A DNA stretch of 64,000 bases from contig NZ_CP053351.1 in the NCBI RefSeq assembly GCF_013394655.1, forward strand, positions 2,572,501-2,636,500, given 5' to 3'. Source of the stretch: Winogradskyella schleiferi. GTDB taxonomy: Bacteria > Bacteroidota > Bacteroidia > Flavobacteriales > Flavobacteriaceae. How positions within the stretch are numbered: position 1 is the first letter of the stretch; each line of letters begins with the position of its first letter. A model generated the notes under the pieces. That model was not told where the DNA came from. It searched no databases and was given only the letters and a program-made list of their open reading frames with translations. A program made the position numbers and the translations under genes. This document shows positions 44,104 to 53,661 of this stretch, in pieces.

Positions 44104-44940
44104 TTAGTTATTTACTTCATTGTTAAAAATAGTCATTATGGGTCTATTTTTTGGTTTTAAGGTTGACCAATATTTCTCAAAATTGTCTGGGCTCATTTTT
44201 GGTAAACTTTTATGTGTTCTTTTTTCATTATAATTCTTAACTGCTTTTGCTACACATTTTTTTAATTGAAAGAAGGTTTCTGGTTTCCAATAATCTAAAT
44301 ATTCTTCTTTTATAGTTCTATTGATTCGTTCTGCATATGCATTGTCCAGTCCACTTAAAGACATACTTATCTTAGTGCCATTGCTTACCAGTAAGTCTAT
44401 GTATTTACTGTAAGTGTATTGGCTTCCCCTGTCCGAGTTATGGATCTCGGGTGCATTATTTTCCTTGATTGCCATTTTAAGTGCTTCTACATTCGCTTGC
44501 GCTCTCATGTTATCAGATACGATAAACCCAACAATCTTTTTTGTATAAACATCTATTATAAACACAGCGTAATAGTGTTTTCCGTTGAGCGGCAGATAGG
44601 TTATGTCCGATTGCCATACCACGTTTGGTGCGTTTACCCTTAGACCTTTTATTAGGTTGGGATAAAACTTTTTACCTGCTATTGTTGTGCGTTTATAATT
44701 CCTTTTCTTTTTAATTCTGTAACCAAGACCCATCATGGTTTCTATAAAACGGTCTCGACCTATAAAATCCGGATCTAATATATTGTACATCTTTTCTACT
44801 CCACAACCAGGATGATCCTCCCGAAGATCATCTGCCTCTAATATTAATTGAGACACTCGACTATCGAAAACCGCTTGCCGCTTTGCATACTGGTTAACGG
44901 CTTGTTTACTGATGCCTATGGTTTTATAAAGCTGGTTCAT
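44104..44940 (-). CDS. IS3-family transposase OrfB, DDE domain
   Basis: The 278-residue OrfB carries the helix-turn-helix/rve DDE catalytic domain: VVWQSDITYLP with the first Asp, IHNSDRGSQYTY with the second, and the Glu in ERINRTIKEEYLDYW-like LDNAYAERINRTIKEE. A short N-terminal part has Cys/His spacing (DHPGCGVEKMYNIL). With OrfA it forms the transposase, likely as an OrfAB fusion made by frameshifting. The gene begins 8 bases after the orfA stop in another frame. Confidence 0.95.
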   Translation of the reverse strand: MNQLYKTIGISKQAVNQYAKRQAVFDSRVSQLILEADDLREDHPGCGVEKMYNILDPDFIGRDRFIETMMGLGYRIKKKRNYKRTTIAGKKFYPNLIKGLRVNAPNVVWQSDITYLPLNGKHYYAVFIIDVYTKKIVGFIVSDNMRAQANVEALKMAIKENNAPEIHNSDRGSQYTYSKYIDLLVSNGTKISMSLSGLDNAYAERINRTIKEEYLDYWKPETFFQLKKCVAKAVKNYNEKRTHKSLPKMSPDNFEKYWSTLKPKNRPIMTIFNNEVNN

Positions 44941-44948
44941 ACTAAAAC

Positions 44949-45347
44949 TTAGTGTTTCTTTATGTGTTCTGAACCAGTTGATTGCGGAGTGTTGGAATTT
45001 TTTTTGATATCTATACTTAAATCGTCTTCTGCAATATCAATTAGCTTCTCCAAATAATCTATCTTTATCTGTTTACGCCCAACTATGGCTTCAAGCTCTT
45101 TTATTCGGGCTTGTTGTTCTTTCATCTTTTGGGCACTACTGTTTTTCATCTCTACAACTCTTGAACCTTTTTCGTTAAAGGTAGAAAATTTATGGATCCA
45201 ACTGTAAATTGATGTATTGCTTATGTTGTGTAATTTTTCCAATTGAGGCACGCTAAATTGACCAGATTCAAAATCTTTTACGATTTGTCGTTTAAATTCT
45301 TCAGAATAAATTCGTTTCTTTTTTAATAGTTTAATGTTTGCTTTCAT
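44949..45347 (-). CDS. IS3-family transposase OrfA, HTH and leucine-zipper-like
   Basis: The 132-residue OrfA has a basic helix-turn-helix (RIYSEEFKRQIVKDFESGQFS, then VPQLEKLHNISNTSIYSWIHKF) and a coiled-coil second half (SSAQKMKEQQARIKELEAIV). It binds the inverted repeats and dimerises. A run of eight A in the coding strand (plus-strand T8 at 44998-45005) lies near its 3' end. From it a -1 shift enters the OrfB frame without any stop before the orfB ATG. Confidence 0.93.
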   Translation of the reverse strand: MKANIKLLKKKRIYSEEFKRQIVKDFESGQFSVPQLEKLHNISNTSIYSWIHKFSTFNEKGSRVVEMKNSSAQKMKEQQARIKELEAIVGRKQIKIDYLEKLIDIAEDDLSIDIKKNSNTPQSTGSEHIKKH

Positions 45348-45394
45348 AAGTTTACACTTTGTTTAAAGTGGTCAACCTATACTAGGGACATACA

Positions 45395-45558
45395 GTCTTC
45401 ACTGTTCGGTGTTCAGTATGCAGTGATCAGTCTTCCGTCTTCCATCTGTCTTCAGTCTTACATCATCAGCATAAAGTGTAAAGTGTAGGTCGTAATGTAT
45501 TATTTTGAATTCAGTTTTCAATACTCAGTCTCCCCTCTCACCTCTCACCCACTTCTTT
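45395..45558. repeat. Degenerate CAGTCTTC/TCAGT and CTCACC repeat tract
   Basis: The 164 bases right of the IS are made of imperfect CAGT, TCTTC and TTCAGT units, ending in CTCACCTCTCACC. Similar tracts lie at 56470-56600 and 60440-60480, all between genes. No gene is seen. The IS has inserted into the edge of this tract. Confidence 0.6.
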
Positions 45559-46563
45559 TTACCGCTTTCGATTACGATTCGTTGGGCAGCTTCTACAGCG
45601 CGACATATAGGTTAGTGAGAACTCATACACGCCATTGGTATTTCCGATTTTTGAAATATTGGCATCGTAGGATAAGCCGAATCTAAAATTGGTGTATTCC
45701 AAGCCTAGAAAACCATTTAGTGAGGTGACCAAATGACTGTTATTATCATTTCGAGCTGGATTTGTAGCCGCAGTAACACCCAATAAAAACTGATTCACCT
45801 GAAACAGCGTACCCACATCCAAACGATTATACTGGCCTTGCTGCATGTAGTTGAACGTCATCATCATATTATAATCAATCATGAACGGAAAACGGTAATT
45901 AGCATGAATGGAATAGAATATATCCAATGGTACATTTTGATCCCTTAAGAAGGAAATATTCGGTCGGTTGAGGTGTTTGGCGGAAATTCCAAACCAATAA
46001 GTGTCACCATTGTAACCTTGTTTTTCAAACACAAATCCTGACGACACATCAAAAAAGAATACATTTTCGGTATTGCCACTAAAGGGATCTACAGATACTG
46101 GTGCAATAACGCCTGTATTAATATTAATTTGATCGGCAAGCGTTAAACTTTTAAAGCCGATATCCTTAAAGCCAAAGCCCACCTCAAGTGCTGGTCTAAA
46201 AAACCATCCGCCATTAAGATTCACACGATGCATGTAATTGACATTCGCCTGATAAAAATTATAATTGCTGAAAGATTCATTTTGCCAGAGCGCACTAAAT
46301 CCTATCCCTGAACCTGAACTGTTTCTGTTTTCGTAGGATTTATTGATATAGAAATATTGTGTACTCACCCTTAAATCTAAATTGGGCCATTGCGTACGTG
46401 TTAGGATGCCGGCACTGATTCTGTCATTATCCTCAAAGCCTGAAAACCCAGGATTTATCGTTTCTTGTATATAGTTCGATTGCGTAAATATAGGATCTTG
46501 GGCCTTAGCATTCAACCCTAATAAAACCGCTATAATAATTGTGATCTGTGTTCTGATTGTCAT
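45559..46563 (-). CDS. PorP/SprF-family type IX secretion membrane protein
   Basis: A 334-residue outer-membrane-barrel protein of the PorP/SprF family, found next to large SprB-like adhesins and needed for their secretion or stability. I start it at the ATG at 46561-46563, which gives a signal peptide MTIRTQITIIIAVLLGLNAKA ending before QDPIFTQ. An upstream start would add 36 residues overlapping the next gene and lacks such a signal. Family marks are DPIFTQSNYIQETINPGFSGF and RFRLSYDANISK-like FRFGLSYDANISKIG. The giant adhesin gene ends 8 bases upstream, so the two are an operon. SprF needs a T9SS, whose core is not in this window. Confidence 0.9.
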   Translation of the reverse strand: MTIRTQITIIIAVLLGLNAKAQDPIFTQSNYIQETINPGFSGFEDNDRISAGILTRTQWPNLDLRVSTQYFYINKSYENRNSSGSGIGFSALWQNESFSNYNFYQANVNYMHRVNLNGGWFFRPALEVGFGFKDIGFKSLTLADQININTGVIAPVSVDPFSGNTENVFFFDVSSGFVFEKQGYNGDTYWFGISAKHLNRPNISFLRDQNVPLDIFYSIHANYRFPFMIDYNMMMTFNYMQQGQYNRLDVGTLFQVNQFLLGVTAATNPARNDNNSHLVTSLNGFLGLEYTNFRFGLSYDANISKIGNTNGVYEFSLTYMSRCRSCPTNRNRKR

Positions 46564-46570
46564 GTTGGTT

Positions 46571-49500
46571 TTATTTGATAAATACAAAAGCGCCTTGTTT
46601 TTTAACATCGTTTCCGTAGAAGGTCTTGGCCGTAAATGTGTAATAGTAATTACCGTTTTCAGCTTCTTCATCCTTTACTTTGCCGTCCCAACCTCTAATG
46701 GCATCTCCAGTTTCATTATAAATGAGGCTTCCCCAAGTGTCGTACACATTCATTTCCAAATTACTAAGGCCAATGGAAACAGGTCCGAAGAAATCATTGA
46801 TACCATCTTCATTCGGTGTAAATGCATCTGGCATTACCAATTTATAACCTTCCTCAATGATGAGTGTTATTGTCCTTTCGTACACACAACCATAAGGATA
46901 CGTGACCGTTTGCTTTACGACATAGCTGCCAGGTGTAAAATAGGTATGAAATGGATTTTCTTCTCCTGAAAAACTGCCATCGCCAAAGTCCCAAAGGATG
47001 GTTTCGTAATTTCCTGTTGCCGCATTGATGAATTCAATAGGATCTTGAATCGCATATACACCATAGTTTAAATAGCCGAAGGACGTCGTTTCAAAATCGG
47101 CATCGCCTAAAATGGTTAATTCTACATTAAAGGTATAATTTGTTGAACAACCAAAACTGTCGGTCACATCTAAAACCACTAAACCATTTTCGTCAGTGGT
47201 CATAAATTCATTATTAAGACCGCTTACGGTTCCGTTGGACCAATTATATTGGAATGGTGGCACACCGCCACTTGCAATGGCTACAAAAGTCTGCTCAATA
47301 GTTTTGGTATCACAATTCACATCCACTTGCTCTTCAACATTTAAAACCAAAGGTTCAAAACGGGTTACTTCCCAACTGCCTTCAATCATACAACCATTGG
47401 CATCCGTAACCGTGGCGATATAGGTGTTTGGTGGAATATCGATTAAATCTTCCGTAAGCGCTCCATTGGACCAAACCACATCAAAAGGAGGCGTGCCTCC
47501 TTGTATTAGCAAATTAATCGCTCCACTATTGGTGTCTTCACAATCCAAAGCATTGGTAATGGTTGCAGAAACCGCTAATGGTAAGACATTGTTAATGGTA
47601 AAACTTTCTTGAATAACGCAAGGCACACCATCCGTTATGGTTACGGTATATGTTCCTGGCGCTAAATTATTTCGTTCTGTACCTGCTGTAGCATCATCGT
47701 CCCAAACAAGTGTTACAGGATCAATGCCACCGACAAAATTCAAGGTGATACTCGCATCATTTTCGCCTGCACAAGACATTTGTGTGATTTCAGGGTCGAT
47801 TAAAAATACAGGAGGTTCATCAATAATCACTGGAAACTGCCGTTCACAATTTTCAGCATCTGTTATGGTTATTGTATAAGTCCCACCCGATAAATTCGTC
47901 TGACTATTTCCAGTGCCTAAATTGCTCCAGCCTATCGTATAAGGCGCCACACCTCCCGAAATTGAATTAATTGTTATGGAGCCATCATTATCTCCATAAC
48001 AAAAAATTTGGTTCACACTAAGATCTATTTCGATTTCGTCATTTTGCAGGATTTCCACTTCTAAAGTATCTGTACAGCCCGAATTATCGGTAACGGTAAG
48101 GTTATAAATCCCTGCAATTAAGGTATCAATATTCTGATTATTACTTGAAAAACTATTTGGTCCAGTCCAAGCAAAACTATAAGCGGTTCGGCCGCCTATG
48201 ACATTTACATTTATTAGTCCTGTGGCATCGCCAAAACAAAGGACATCAGTTTTAGTATCTAGCGTAACTTCCAATTCGTCTGGCTCTTGAATGCCGAAAC
48301 TGATTTGTATAGGGCCGCAATTATTAGCATCAGTTACTACGATTGTATAGATTCCGGGTCCTAAATCCGCTAAATCTTCATCCGTCGAAAATGGTACGCC
48401 ATCTAAAGTCCAATTATAGACATAAGGAGGTGTTCCTCCAGCAATATCAATTCCTATTTCCCCATCATCTGCTTGAAAACAAGAAATGGTTTCAGGGTTA
48501 AAATCCACGCTACTGAATACAAGCTCATCAGGTTCGGTAATGGTTATATTTTCTGAATATGGACAACCACCATCGTCTTCAATATTTAAGGTGTATTCAC
48601 CAGCTTCAAGATTAAAAATATCTTCGTCATTACTCATGAAACCATTAGGTCCTGACCAAGTGATGTTATAAGCATTTCCTGTTGTAAAAGGCACGCCACC
48701 AACAATACTGATGTCTATGGATGCCGTATTGACTTGATAACATAAATTCTGGGTGACAGAAGACGTTACAGAAATGGAAGGGTTAACCGTTACCACCACT
48801 TCAAAATCCAACCCTGGACAGTTTCCTGAGATTGGCGTTACCGTATACGTTACCGTCGCTGGACTCGTAGTTGTATTCTCTAAAAATTGAGACACCGTAG
48901 CTATTGGTGTCAACTGTTCAGTTGCGCCTGTAATGCTTCCTGCAGGACTCACTACTGGAGTCGTCCATGTGTATAACGTATTTAAAGGCACAATATCACC
49001 CGTATTAGTTGTATCTGGTACAAATTCGAAGGTATTTCCACTACAAATCAACGCTGCTGAATCCTCAATAATCGGCGTTTCATTGACTATGATTTCTGCT
49101 GTATTGGATATTATTTCGGTACAACCGCCAGAACTAAAGGTAATAATCGCATAATAATATAAAGTTCCTGTCACATTGACCTCAGGATTATACGTATCTG
49201 ATGTTGCGCCTGCAATAGGCGTTCCGGTTGTGGTATCATTTGCAGGATTCAGATACCACTGGTATGCCGCTGTTCCTGTACCGTTAGTATAAGCTACATT
49301 CAATGCAACCGTAGTTTCTCCCAAACATAATTCATCTGAAATAGGTTGTGCGCTAAATTGAGCACCAGCGCTAATCTCAACCTCAGCAATGGCACTTGTA
49401 ACTTCACAACCTGAAACATCTTGTGTAATGATACAGTAATAATAAAGTGTTCCGACGGTAGTTCCTGGAGGCGTATAGGTACTTGAAATCGCTCCAGCAA

Positions 49501-52324
49501 TCAACGTTCCAGAGGTTGTATTATTTGACGTATTTGCATACCATTGGTAAGATAGCGTACCTAACCCATCTGCAATTATAACTTCTAAATCCTGAACCGT
49601 TGAATTCTGACATAAACTTTGAAAATCTAAGGGTTGTGTAGTTACCACTGGGTCATCAACCACCTCAATTTCTGAAACGTCACTTACAAGTGCTGAACAG
49701 CCATTGGAAACAAAAGAAATTTCAACATAATAATAAAAGGTCCCGACAGTATTGAATGCAGGAGGTGTATAAGTTGAAGCTGTAGCTCCCGAAATTAGTG
49801 TACCTCCAGAATTACTATTTGTGGCATTACTAAACCATTGGTATGAAGCCGTTCCTGATCCTCCAGAAACGCTAACAGATAGGTCTTCTGAACTTCCTCC
49901 CTCACAAATCGATTGTGCAGCTAATGGCTGCGTGTCAATTTGTGGCGCATTGGCAACTTCAATTTCTGCGGTATCAGATAAAATCTGATTACAACCACCT
50001 GAAGAAAACGTTATAATCACATAATAATAAGTGATGCCCACTGTATCTGTTGGTGGTGAGAATGTTGCAGACATTGCTCCCACAATCGCCGTTCCGGATG
50101 TGGTATCGTTAACCGAGTTTTCATACCATTGATATACCGGAGTTCCAGTGCCTTGGTAAGCCACTGATAAATCAGCTGTGGTCCCATTTTGGCAAACACC
50201 ATCTGATATCGGTTGCATAGTTATCAAAGGCGCAGGTTCTACAATAATAAGAAAATCGACTGGCATGCCTTCACATCCATCAATCTCTGGTGTCACTGTA
50301 TATGCTAAGGTAATTTGATTCGTTGTCGTATTAATTATGGTTCGCGCCGGAATGGTGTTTGACGTTCCGTTTGGTGCATAACCTGTAAGTCCTGCAGGCG
50401 CATTAGATACCCAACTAAATGTGGTGCTGGCATCATCTGAAGTCAAATTGATAGCTGTTGTGGATGCCCCTGAACAAATGGTTTGGGACGTATCCGTATT
50501 TGTAATGGTAGGAGAATTGTTAATAGAAAACATTTCTGTTTCCGTAGTTGTTCCGCAGTTATTGGTTACACTGAAGGTGATGGTATAATCTCCGACAGTG
50601 GTGTATGCTATGATTCCAGGATCCAATTGATCTGAAGTGGCCGGCGAACCTCCAGGAAACGACCAACTATAGGTTACGGTATCTGAAGCAGGTGAACAGG
50701 TATCCACAACGGCAACTGGATTAAACGTAAGCGAACCGCAGGCATCTTCAATAGGATCTAATGTTACGGTTGGTGGTTGTTTTACTTCTATAAATTGAGA
50801 GGTTGAAAAGTCGCCACATGAATTTGTAGCGGTCATGATAAGTTCGTATGTTCCTGCGGTGTCAAATTGGAAAGAAGGATTCTTTGAGTTTTCGTCCGTA
50901 CCATTTGTAAAACTCCAAGTTTCAGACGTCCCACAGAATTCAGAGGTGTAGATGACTTCCCATAGATAAGTTGGTACTATACAACTGACAGATTCATCTG
51001 TAGCGTTTGTCGTCGTAACGGATAATGGCGAACAGCCCTCATCTACATCTGTGGAGAAAACAGGGTTTAGCGGTCCTTCGATACATATTTGTTGGGTGAC
51101 TGGATCTGTTTCACCGCAATAATTCTCAGCATATAATGAAATGGTAAAAGTTCCTGATGTTGTATAGGTGTGTACTGGTTCAAAAACCGTATACGTCGTC
51201 CCATCTCCCATATCCCAAAACCAGTTGGCATCTGTTGTACAGTTAATATTGAATCCGCTTGTAGATGTGTTCGTAATTGGAACATTTACATTTATACACG
51301 CACTTGGATCGATATCAAAGCTCACATCTGGTTTTTTATAAACCGTAATAGGACCTGCCGTTAAATTAGACGTTCCACATGATGTTATAATATCTAAAAG
51401 AATGGTATAACTAAAGTTTGGACAATTAGATTCCGTATAAGTGTGTGGAATAGGAAAATTGTCTGATGCAGCCGGATTTGCGCTATTGTAATATATTGAA
51501 GATTCTAAATCGTCTTGAGTTAAAATAAATGTTGTACCATCACCAAAATCAATATCATATAATGTATCAGGTGGATTTTCTCCCCAAGTACTAATTTCAA
51601 ATTGCAATGGATTTACGGGCAAACATAAATCTACTGTGCTTCCAGGCGTTATGATTCCTCCTGTAGGATTACTTGAGTTTCTTACCAGATATGCTTTATT
51701 GGTCACACATCCATTAGTCCCTGTTGCACTAATTACCATATTAAATGAGCCTAACACTTGGTAGGTATGTGAAATAGGAAATGTTATATTACTTTCTGAA
51801 TTTCCATCGCCCCAATTTATCGAATACGATGCCACGCAGCTACTTGAAGCTGGATCTAACTCAACTGTCATCGCATAATCCACAGCGGTAGCATTACAAT
51901 TTTCAAAAGGTGTTCCAAAATTAGCATCAGGATCTATAAAATCAATAGAGGGTCTTCGTTTTATTGTTATGGTTTCGGAAGTTGTGCTTACCTCTCCATT
52001 GTCATCTGTTACGGTAAGTGATACATTAAAATTTTGGCTTCCACACCCAAAAGCTTGAAAGGCATGATTTGGATTGGCTTGCGTAGAAGTGCCTCCATCA
52101 CCAAAATTCCATGCATATTGAAACGGGCCATCTCCAGTTACTGTAGAATTAAAGGATACACTTTGACCAGAACAGACATTGTTATTGTTAAAAACAAAAC
52201 TCACATCTGGTGGTGCTGCATAAGTTCCGATGTTTTTAGTCGCCATGGTTTTATTCAAAGCGATGGCAGAACTAATGATAAGGAAAAAAACAATTAAAAA
52301 GTGGATGTGTTTAGTATGCTTCAT
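46571..52324 (-). CDS. Giant SprB-like adhesin with T9SS type B sorting domain
   Basis: A cell-surface protein of 1917 residues, starting at the ATG at 52322-52324 with a signal peptide (HTKHIHFLIVFFLIISSAIAL). The N-terminal third has PKD-type domains (FGDGGTSTQANPNHAF and similar). A run of about five Ig-like units follows (QYQWY...TYYYVII type, about residues 690-1090), then about seven SprB-type repeats (SGGVAPYTIGWSNLGTG, AGGTPPYVYNWTLDG and similar), a last PKD domain (ILWDFGDGSFSGEENPFHTYF), and a CHU_C/type B sorting tail (MPDAFTPNEDGINDFFGPV). It likely supports adhesion or gliding. The SprF-family partner follows downstream. Confidence 0.93.
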   Translation of the reverse strand: MKHTKHIHFLIVFFLIISSAIALNKTMATKNIGTYAAPPDVSFVFNNNNVCSGQSVSFNSTVTGDGPFQYAWNFGDGGTSTQANPNHAFQAFGCGSQNFNVSLTVTDDNGEVSTTSETITIKRRPSIDFIDPDANFGTPFENCNATAVDYAMTVELDPASSSCVASYSINWGDGNSESNITFPISHTYQVLGSFNMVISATGTNGCVTNKAYLVRNSSNPTGGIITPGSTVDLCLPVNPLQFEISTWGENPPDTLYDIDFGDGTTFILTQDDLESSIYYNSANPAASDNFPIPHTYTESNCPNFSYTILLDIITSCGTSNLTAGPITVYKKPDVSFDIDPSACINVNVPITNTSTSGFNINCTTDANWFWDMGDGTTYTVFEPVHTYTTSGTFTISLYAENYCGETDPVTQQICIEGPLNPVFSTDVDEGCSPLSVTTTNATDESVSCIVPTYLWEVIYTSEFCGTSETWSFTNGTDENSKNPSFQFDTAGTYELIMTATNSCGDFSTSQFIEVKQPPTVTLDPIEDACGSLTFNPVAVVDTCSPASDTVTYSWSFPGGSPATSDQLDPGIIAYTTVGDYTITFSVTNNCGTTTETEMFSINNSPTITNTDTSQTICSGASTTAINLTSDDASTTFSWVSNAPAGLTGYAPNGTSNTIPARTIINTTTNQITLAYTVTPEIDGCEGMPVDFLIIVEPAPLITMQPISDGVCQNGTTADLSVAYQGTGTPVYQWYENSVNDTTSGTAIVGAMSATFSPPTDTVGITYYYVIITFSSGGCNQILSDTAEIEVANAPQIDTQPLAAQSICEGGSSEDLSVSVSGGSGTASYQWFSNATNSNSGGTLISGATASTYTPPAFNTVGTFYYYVEISFVSNGCSALVSDVSEIEVVDDPVVTTQPLDFQSLCQNSTVQDLEVIIADGLGTLSYQWYANTSNNTTSGTLIAGAISSTYTPPGTTVGTLYYYCIITQDVSGCEVTSAIAEVEISAGAQFSAQPISDELCLGETTVALNVAYTNGTGTAAYQWYLNPANDTTTGTPIAGATSDTYNPEVNVTGTLYYYAIITFSSGGCTEIISNTAEIIVNETPIIEDSAALICSGNTFEFVPDTTNTGDIVPLNTLYTWTTPVVSPAGSITGATEQLTPIATVSQFLENTTTSPATVTYTVTPISGNCPGLDFEVVVTVNPSISVTSSVTQNLCYQVNTASIDISIVGGVPFTTGNAYNITWSGPNGFMSNDEDIFNLEAGEYTLNIEDDGGCPYSENITITEPDELVFSSVDFNPETISCFQADDGEIGIDIAGGTPPYVYNWTLDGVPFSTDEDLADLGPGIYTIVVTDANNCGPIQISFGIQEPDELEVTLDTKTDVLCFGDATGLINVNVIGGRTAYSFAWTGPNSFSSNNQNIDTLIAGIYNLTVTDNSGCTDTLEVEILQNDEIEIDLSVNQIFCYGDNDGSITINSISGGVAPYTIGWSNLGTGNSQTNLSGGTYTITITDAENCERQFPVIIDEPPVFLIDPEITQMSCAGENDASITLNFVGGIDPVTLVWDDDATAGTERNNLAPGTYTVTITDGVPCVIQESFTINNVLPLAVSATITNALDCEDTNSGAINLLIQGGTPPFDVVWSNGALTEDLIDIPPNTYIATVTDANGCMIEGSWEVTRFEPLVLNVEEQVDVNCDTKTIEQTFVAIASGGVPPFQYNWSNGTVSGLNNEFMTTDENGLVVLDVTDSFGCSTNYTFNVELTILGDADFETTSFGYLNYGVYAIQDPIEFINAATGNYETILWDFGDGSFSGEENPFHTYFTPGSYVVKQTVTYPYGCVYERTITLIIEEGYKLVMPDAFTPNEDGINDFFGPVSIGLSNLEMNVYDTWGSLIYNETGDAIRGWDGKVKDEEAENGNYYYTFTAKTFYGNDVKKQGAFVFIK

Positions 52325-52625
52325 AATACAATAATGAGCTTGCAATTGGTTGGTTATTTCTTAACAGTGTCAATTTTATTAGCCATCAAGTTTTTGTGCA
52401 GAATACTATAAAAAAGACCAATGCTCAACAGCAGGCCATATTGAATTTTCCCCATAAATATGTAATAGCTAATTACTTAAAGATTTTCAAAATAGTTAAA
52501 TTCTTGTTAATCTAATCTTGAATTTTTTATCTTTTCGATAAGATTATACTTATACTCCTTGAATTGCACATTACAACTCAAAAAAGTAGATGATTTTGTA
52601 AATTACCTATTTTAAATCCAGTTTT

Positions 52626-52649
52626 AAAATACCTAATACTAGGTATTTT
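52626..52649. promoter_or_regulatory. Perfect dyad between divergent genes
   Basis: AAAATACCTA-ATAC-TAGGTATTTT has ten-base arms and a four-base loop. It lies between the divergent starts at 52324 and 52706, 57 bases before the latter. TATTTTG within the right arm resembles a -7 box, so it may be an operator. The rest of the 381-base gap shows no gene. Confidence 0.4.
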
Positions 52650-52705
52650 GATACCTTTAGAACAGTAATAATCCAGACTTAGTTAACCAATTAAAACTTA
52701 AAATA

Positions 52706-53440
52706 ATGCCTATTCAAGATCTTCAGCATTCCGATTATAGAATTCGCAAGCTTATTGGTTCGTTAGGTTTGGCGCTTCCTATTTTGCTTCCTATAGCTTC
52801 AAATCAATTTTTAGCTTCCATTAGTCATTATTACTATTCAACATTATCCTCGTTGTTATTTATAATTATTCTTTCGGCTTTTGGTTTGTTCCTAATTTCT
52901 TATAAAGGCTATAAAAAGGATATTGAAACCGAAACTATTAGTGATGACTTTTTAACCAACATCGGCGGATTTGCCGCTTTAATTGTCGTTTTCATACCTA
53001 CCGTTTGCGAGGAGAGTATGAGCACTTACATTTCATTACTTTGTGAAAATGAGAATTTACCGCTTTTTGGTCACAACAATCCAACCTTAGGCACTATTCA
53101 CTTGGTAAGTGCAGGTGTTTTTATCTTCTGTATGGGTTGGATGTCGAAATATAAATTTACCAGAGGGCGTAACACCAAATTCAACACCCTATACAGACGT
53201 TGCGGAACTATCGTTTTTATCGCTGTGGCACTTATTATAGTTGGTGTTATTCTGGAAAAATTACATATTGATTTTTTCATTAACAATTATTATGTTTTTA
53301 TTTTCGAAACTGTTGCTGTCTTTGCTTTTGGCGTGTCTTGGTTAGTAAAAGGTAAAGCCATTGAAAATATTGTGGCCTTTAAAAACGAGGTCGTGGGCAC
53401 ATCGGAAAATGATAATACCGAAAACAAAGAAGATTCATAA
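52706..53440 (+). CDS. Six-helix membrane protein of unknown function
   Basis: A 244-residue integral membrane protein with about six hydrophobic segments (about residues 17-35, 44-66, 85-101, 129-148, 166-186, 192-214) and a polar, acidic C-terminal tail (SENDNTENKEDS). The N-terminal motif HSDYRIRKLIGSLGLALPILLP precedes the first helix. DUF998-like proteins have a similar topology, but I could not place it in a family. It is transcribed away from the giant adhesin from a shared 381-base regulatory gap with a strong dyad. Confidence 0.75.
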   Translation: MPIQDLQHSDYRIRKLIGSLGLALPILLPIASNQFLASISHYYYSTLSSLLFIIILSAFGLFLISYKGYKKDIETETISDDFLTNIGGFAALIVVFIPTVCEESMSTYISLLCENENLPLFGHNNPTLGTIHLVSAGVFIFCMGWMSKYKFTRGRNTKFNTLYRRCGTIVFIAVALIIVGVILEKLHIDFFINNYYVFIFETVAVFAFGVSWLVKGKAIENIVAFKNEVVGTSENDNTENKEDS

Positions 53441-53594
53441 ACTTACTTCCAAACAGCCACTGAAAACAATACCAATTTTAACTTCTTACTAAAATTATTT
53501 GTTTGATCATACAAATCATTGATTACTGATATCGGTTGATTGGTGTATACCAAACTATAAATATTTACAAAAAATTACATTTAATCCGATTTAT

Positions 53595-53625
53595 TTGCAT
53601 TTTATAGATAATTTATATATGTTTG
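53595..53625 (+). promoter_or_regulatory. Bacteroidetes-type promoter for the LamG-type surface protein
   Basis: TTG at 53595-53597 and TATGTTTG at 53618-53625 are separated by 20 bases, matching TTG-N17-23-TAnnTTTG. The start codon at 53662 is 36 bases further on. Confidence 0.7.
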
Positions 53626-53661
53626 TCGGGTAATTTAGTCCCAAACTAAAAAAACCTACTT

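Larger units (their letters stand above)
44074..45394 (-). mobile_element. IS3-family insertion sequence, apparently intact
   Basis: The element is 1321 bases. Imperfect terminal inverted repeats begin TGTAcTTCCCT...AGTTGACC at 44074 and, on the other strand, TGTATGTCCCT...GGTTGACC at 45394. The flanks share a 3-base GTC (44071-44073 and 45395-45397), the duplication size of the family. orfA and orfB are both full length, and an A8 tract in orfA lies where a -1 shift would join them. It sits in a run of CAGTCTTC-like degenerate repeats. Confidence 0.9.
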
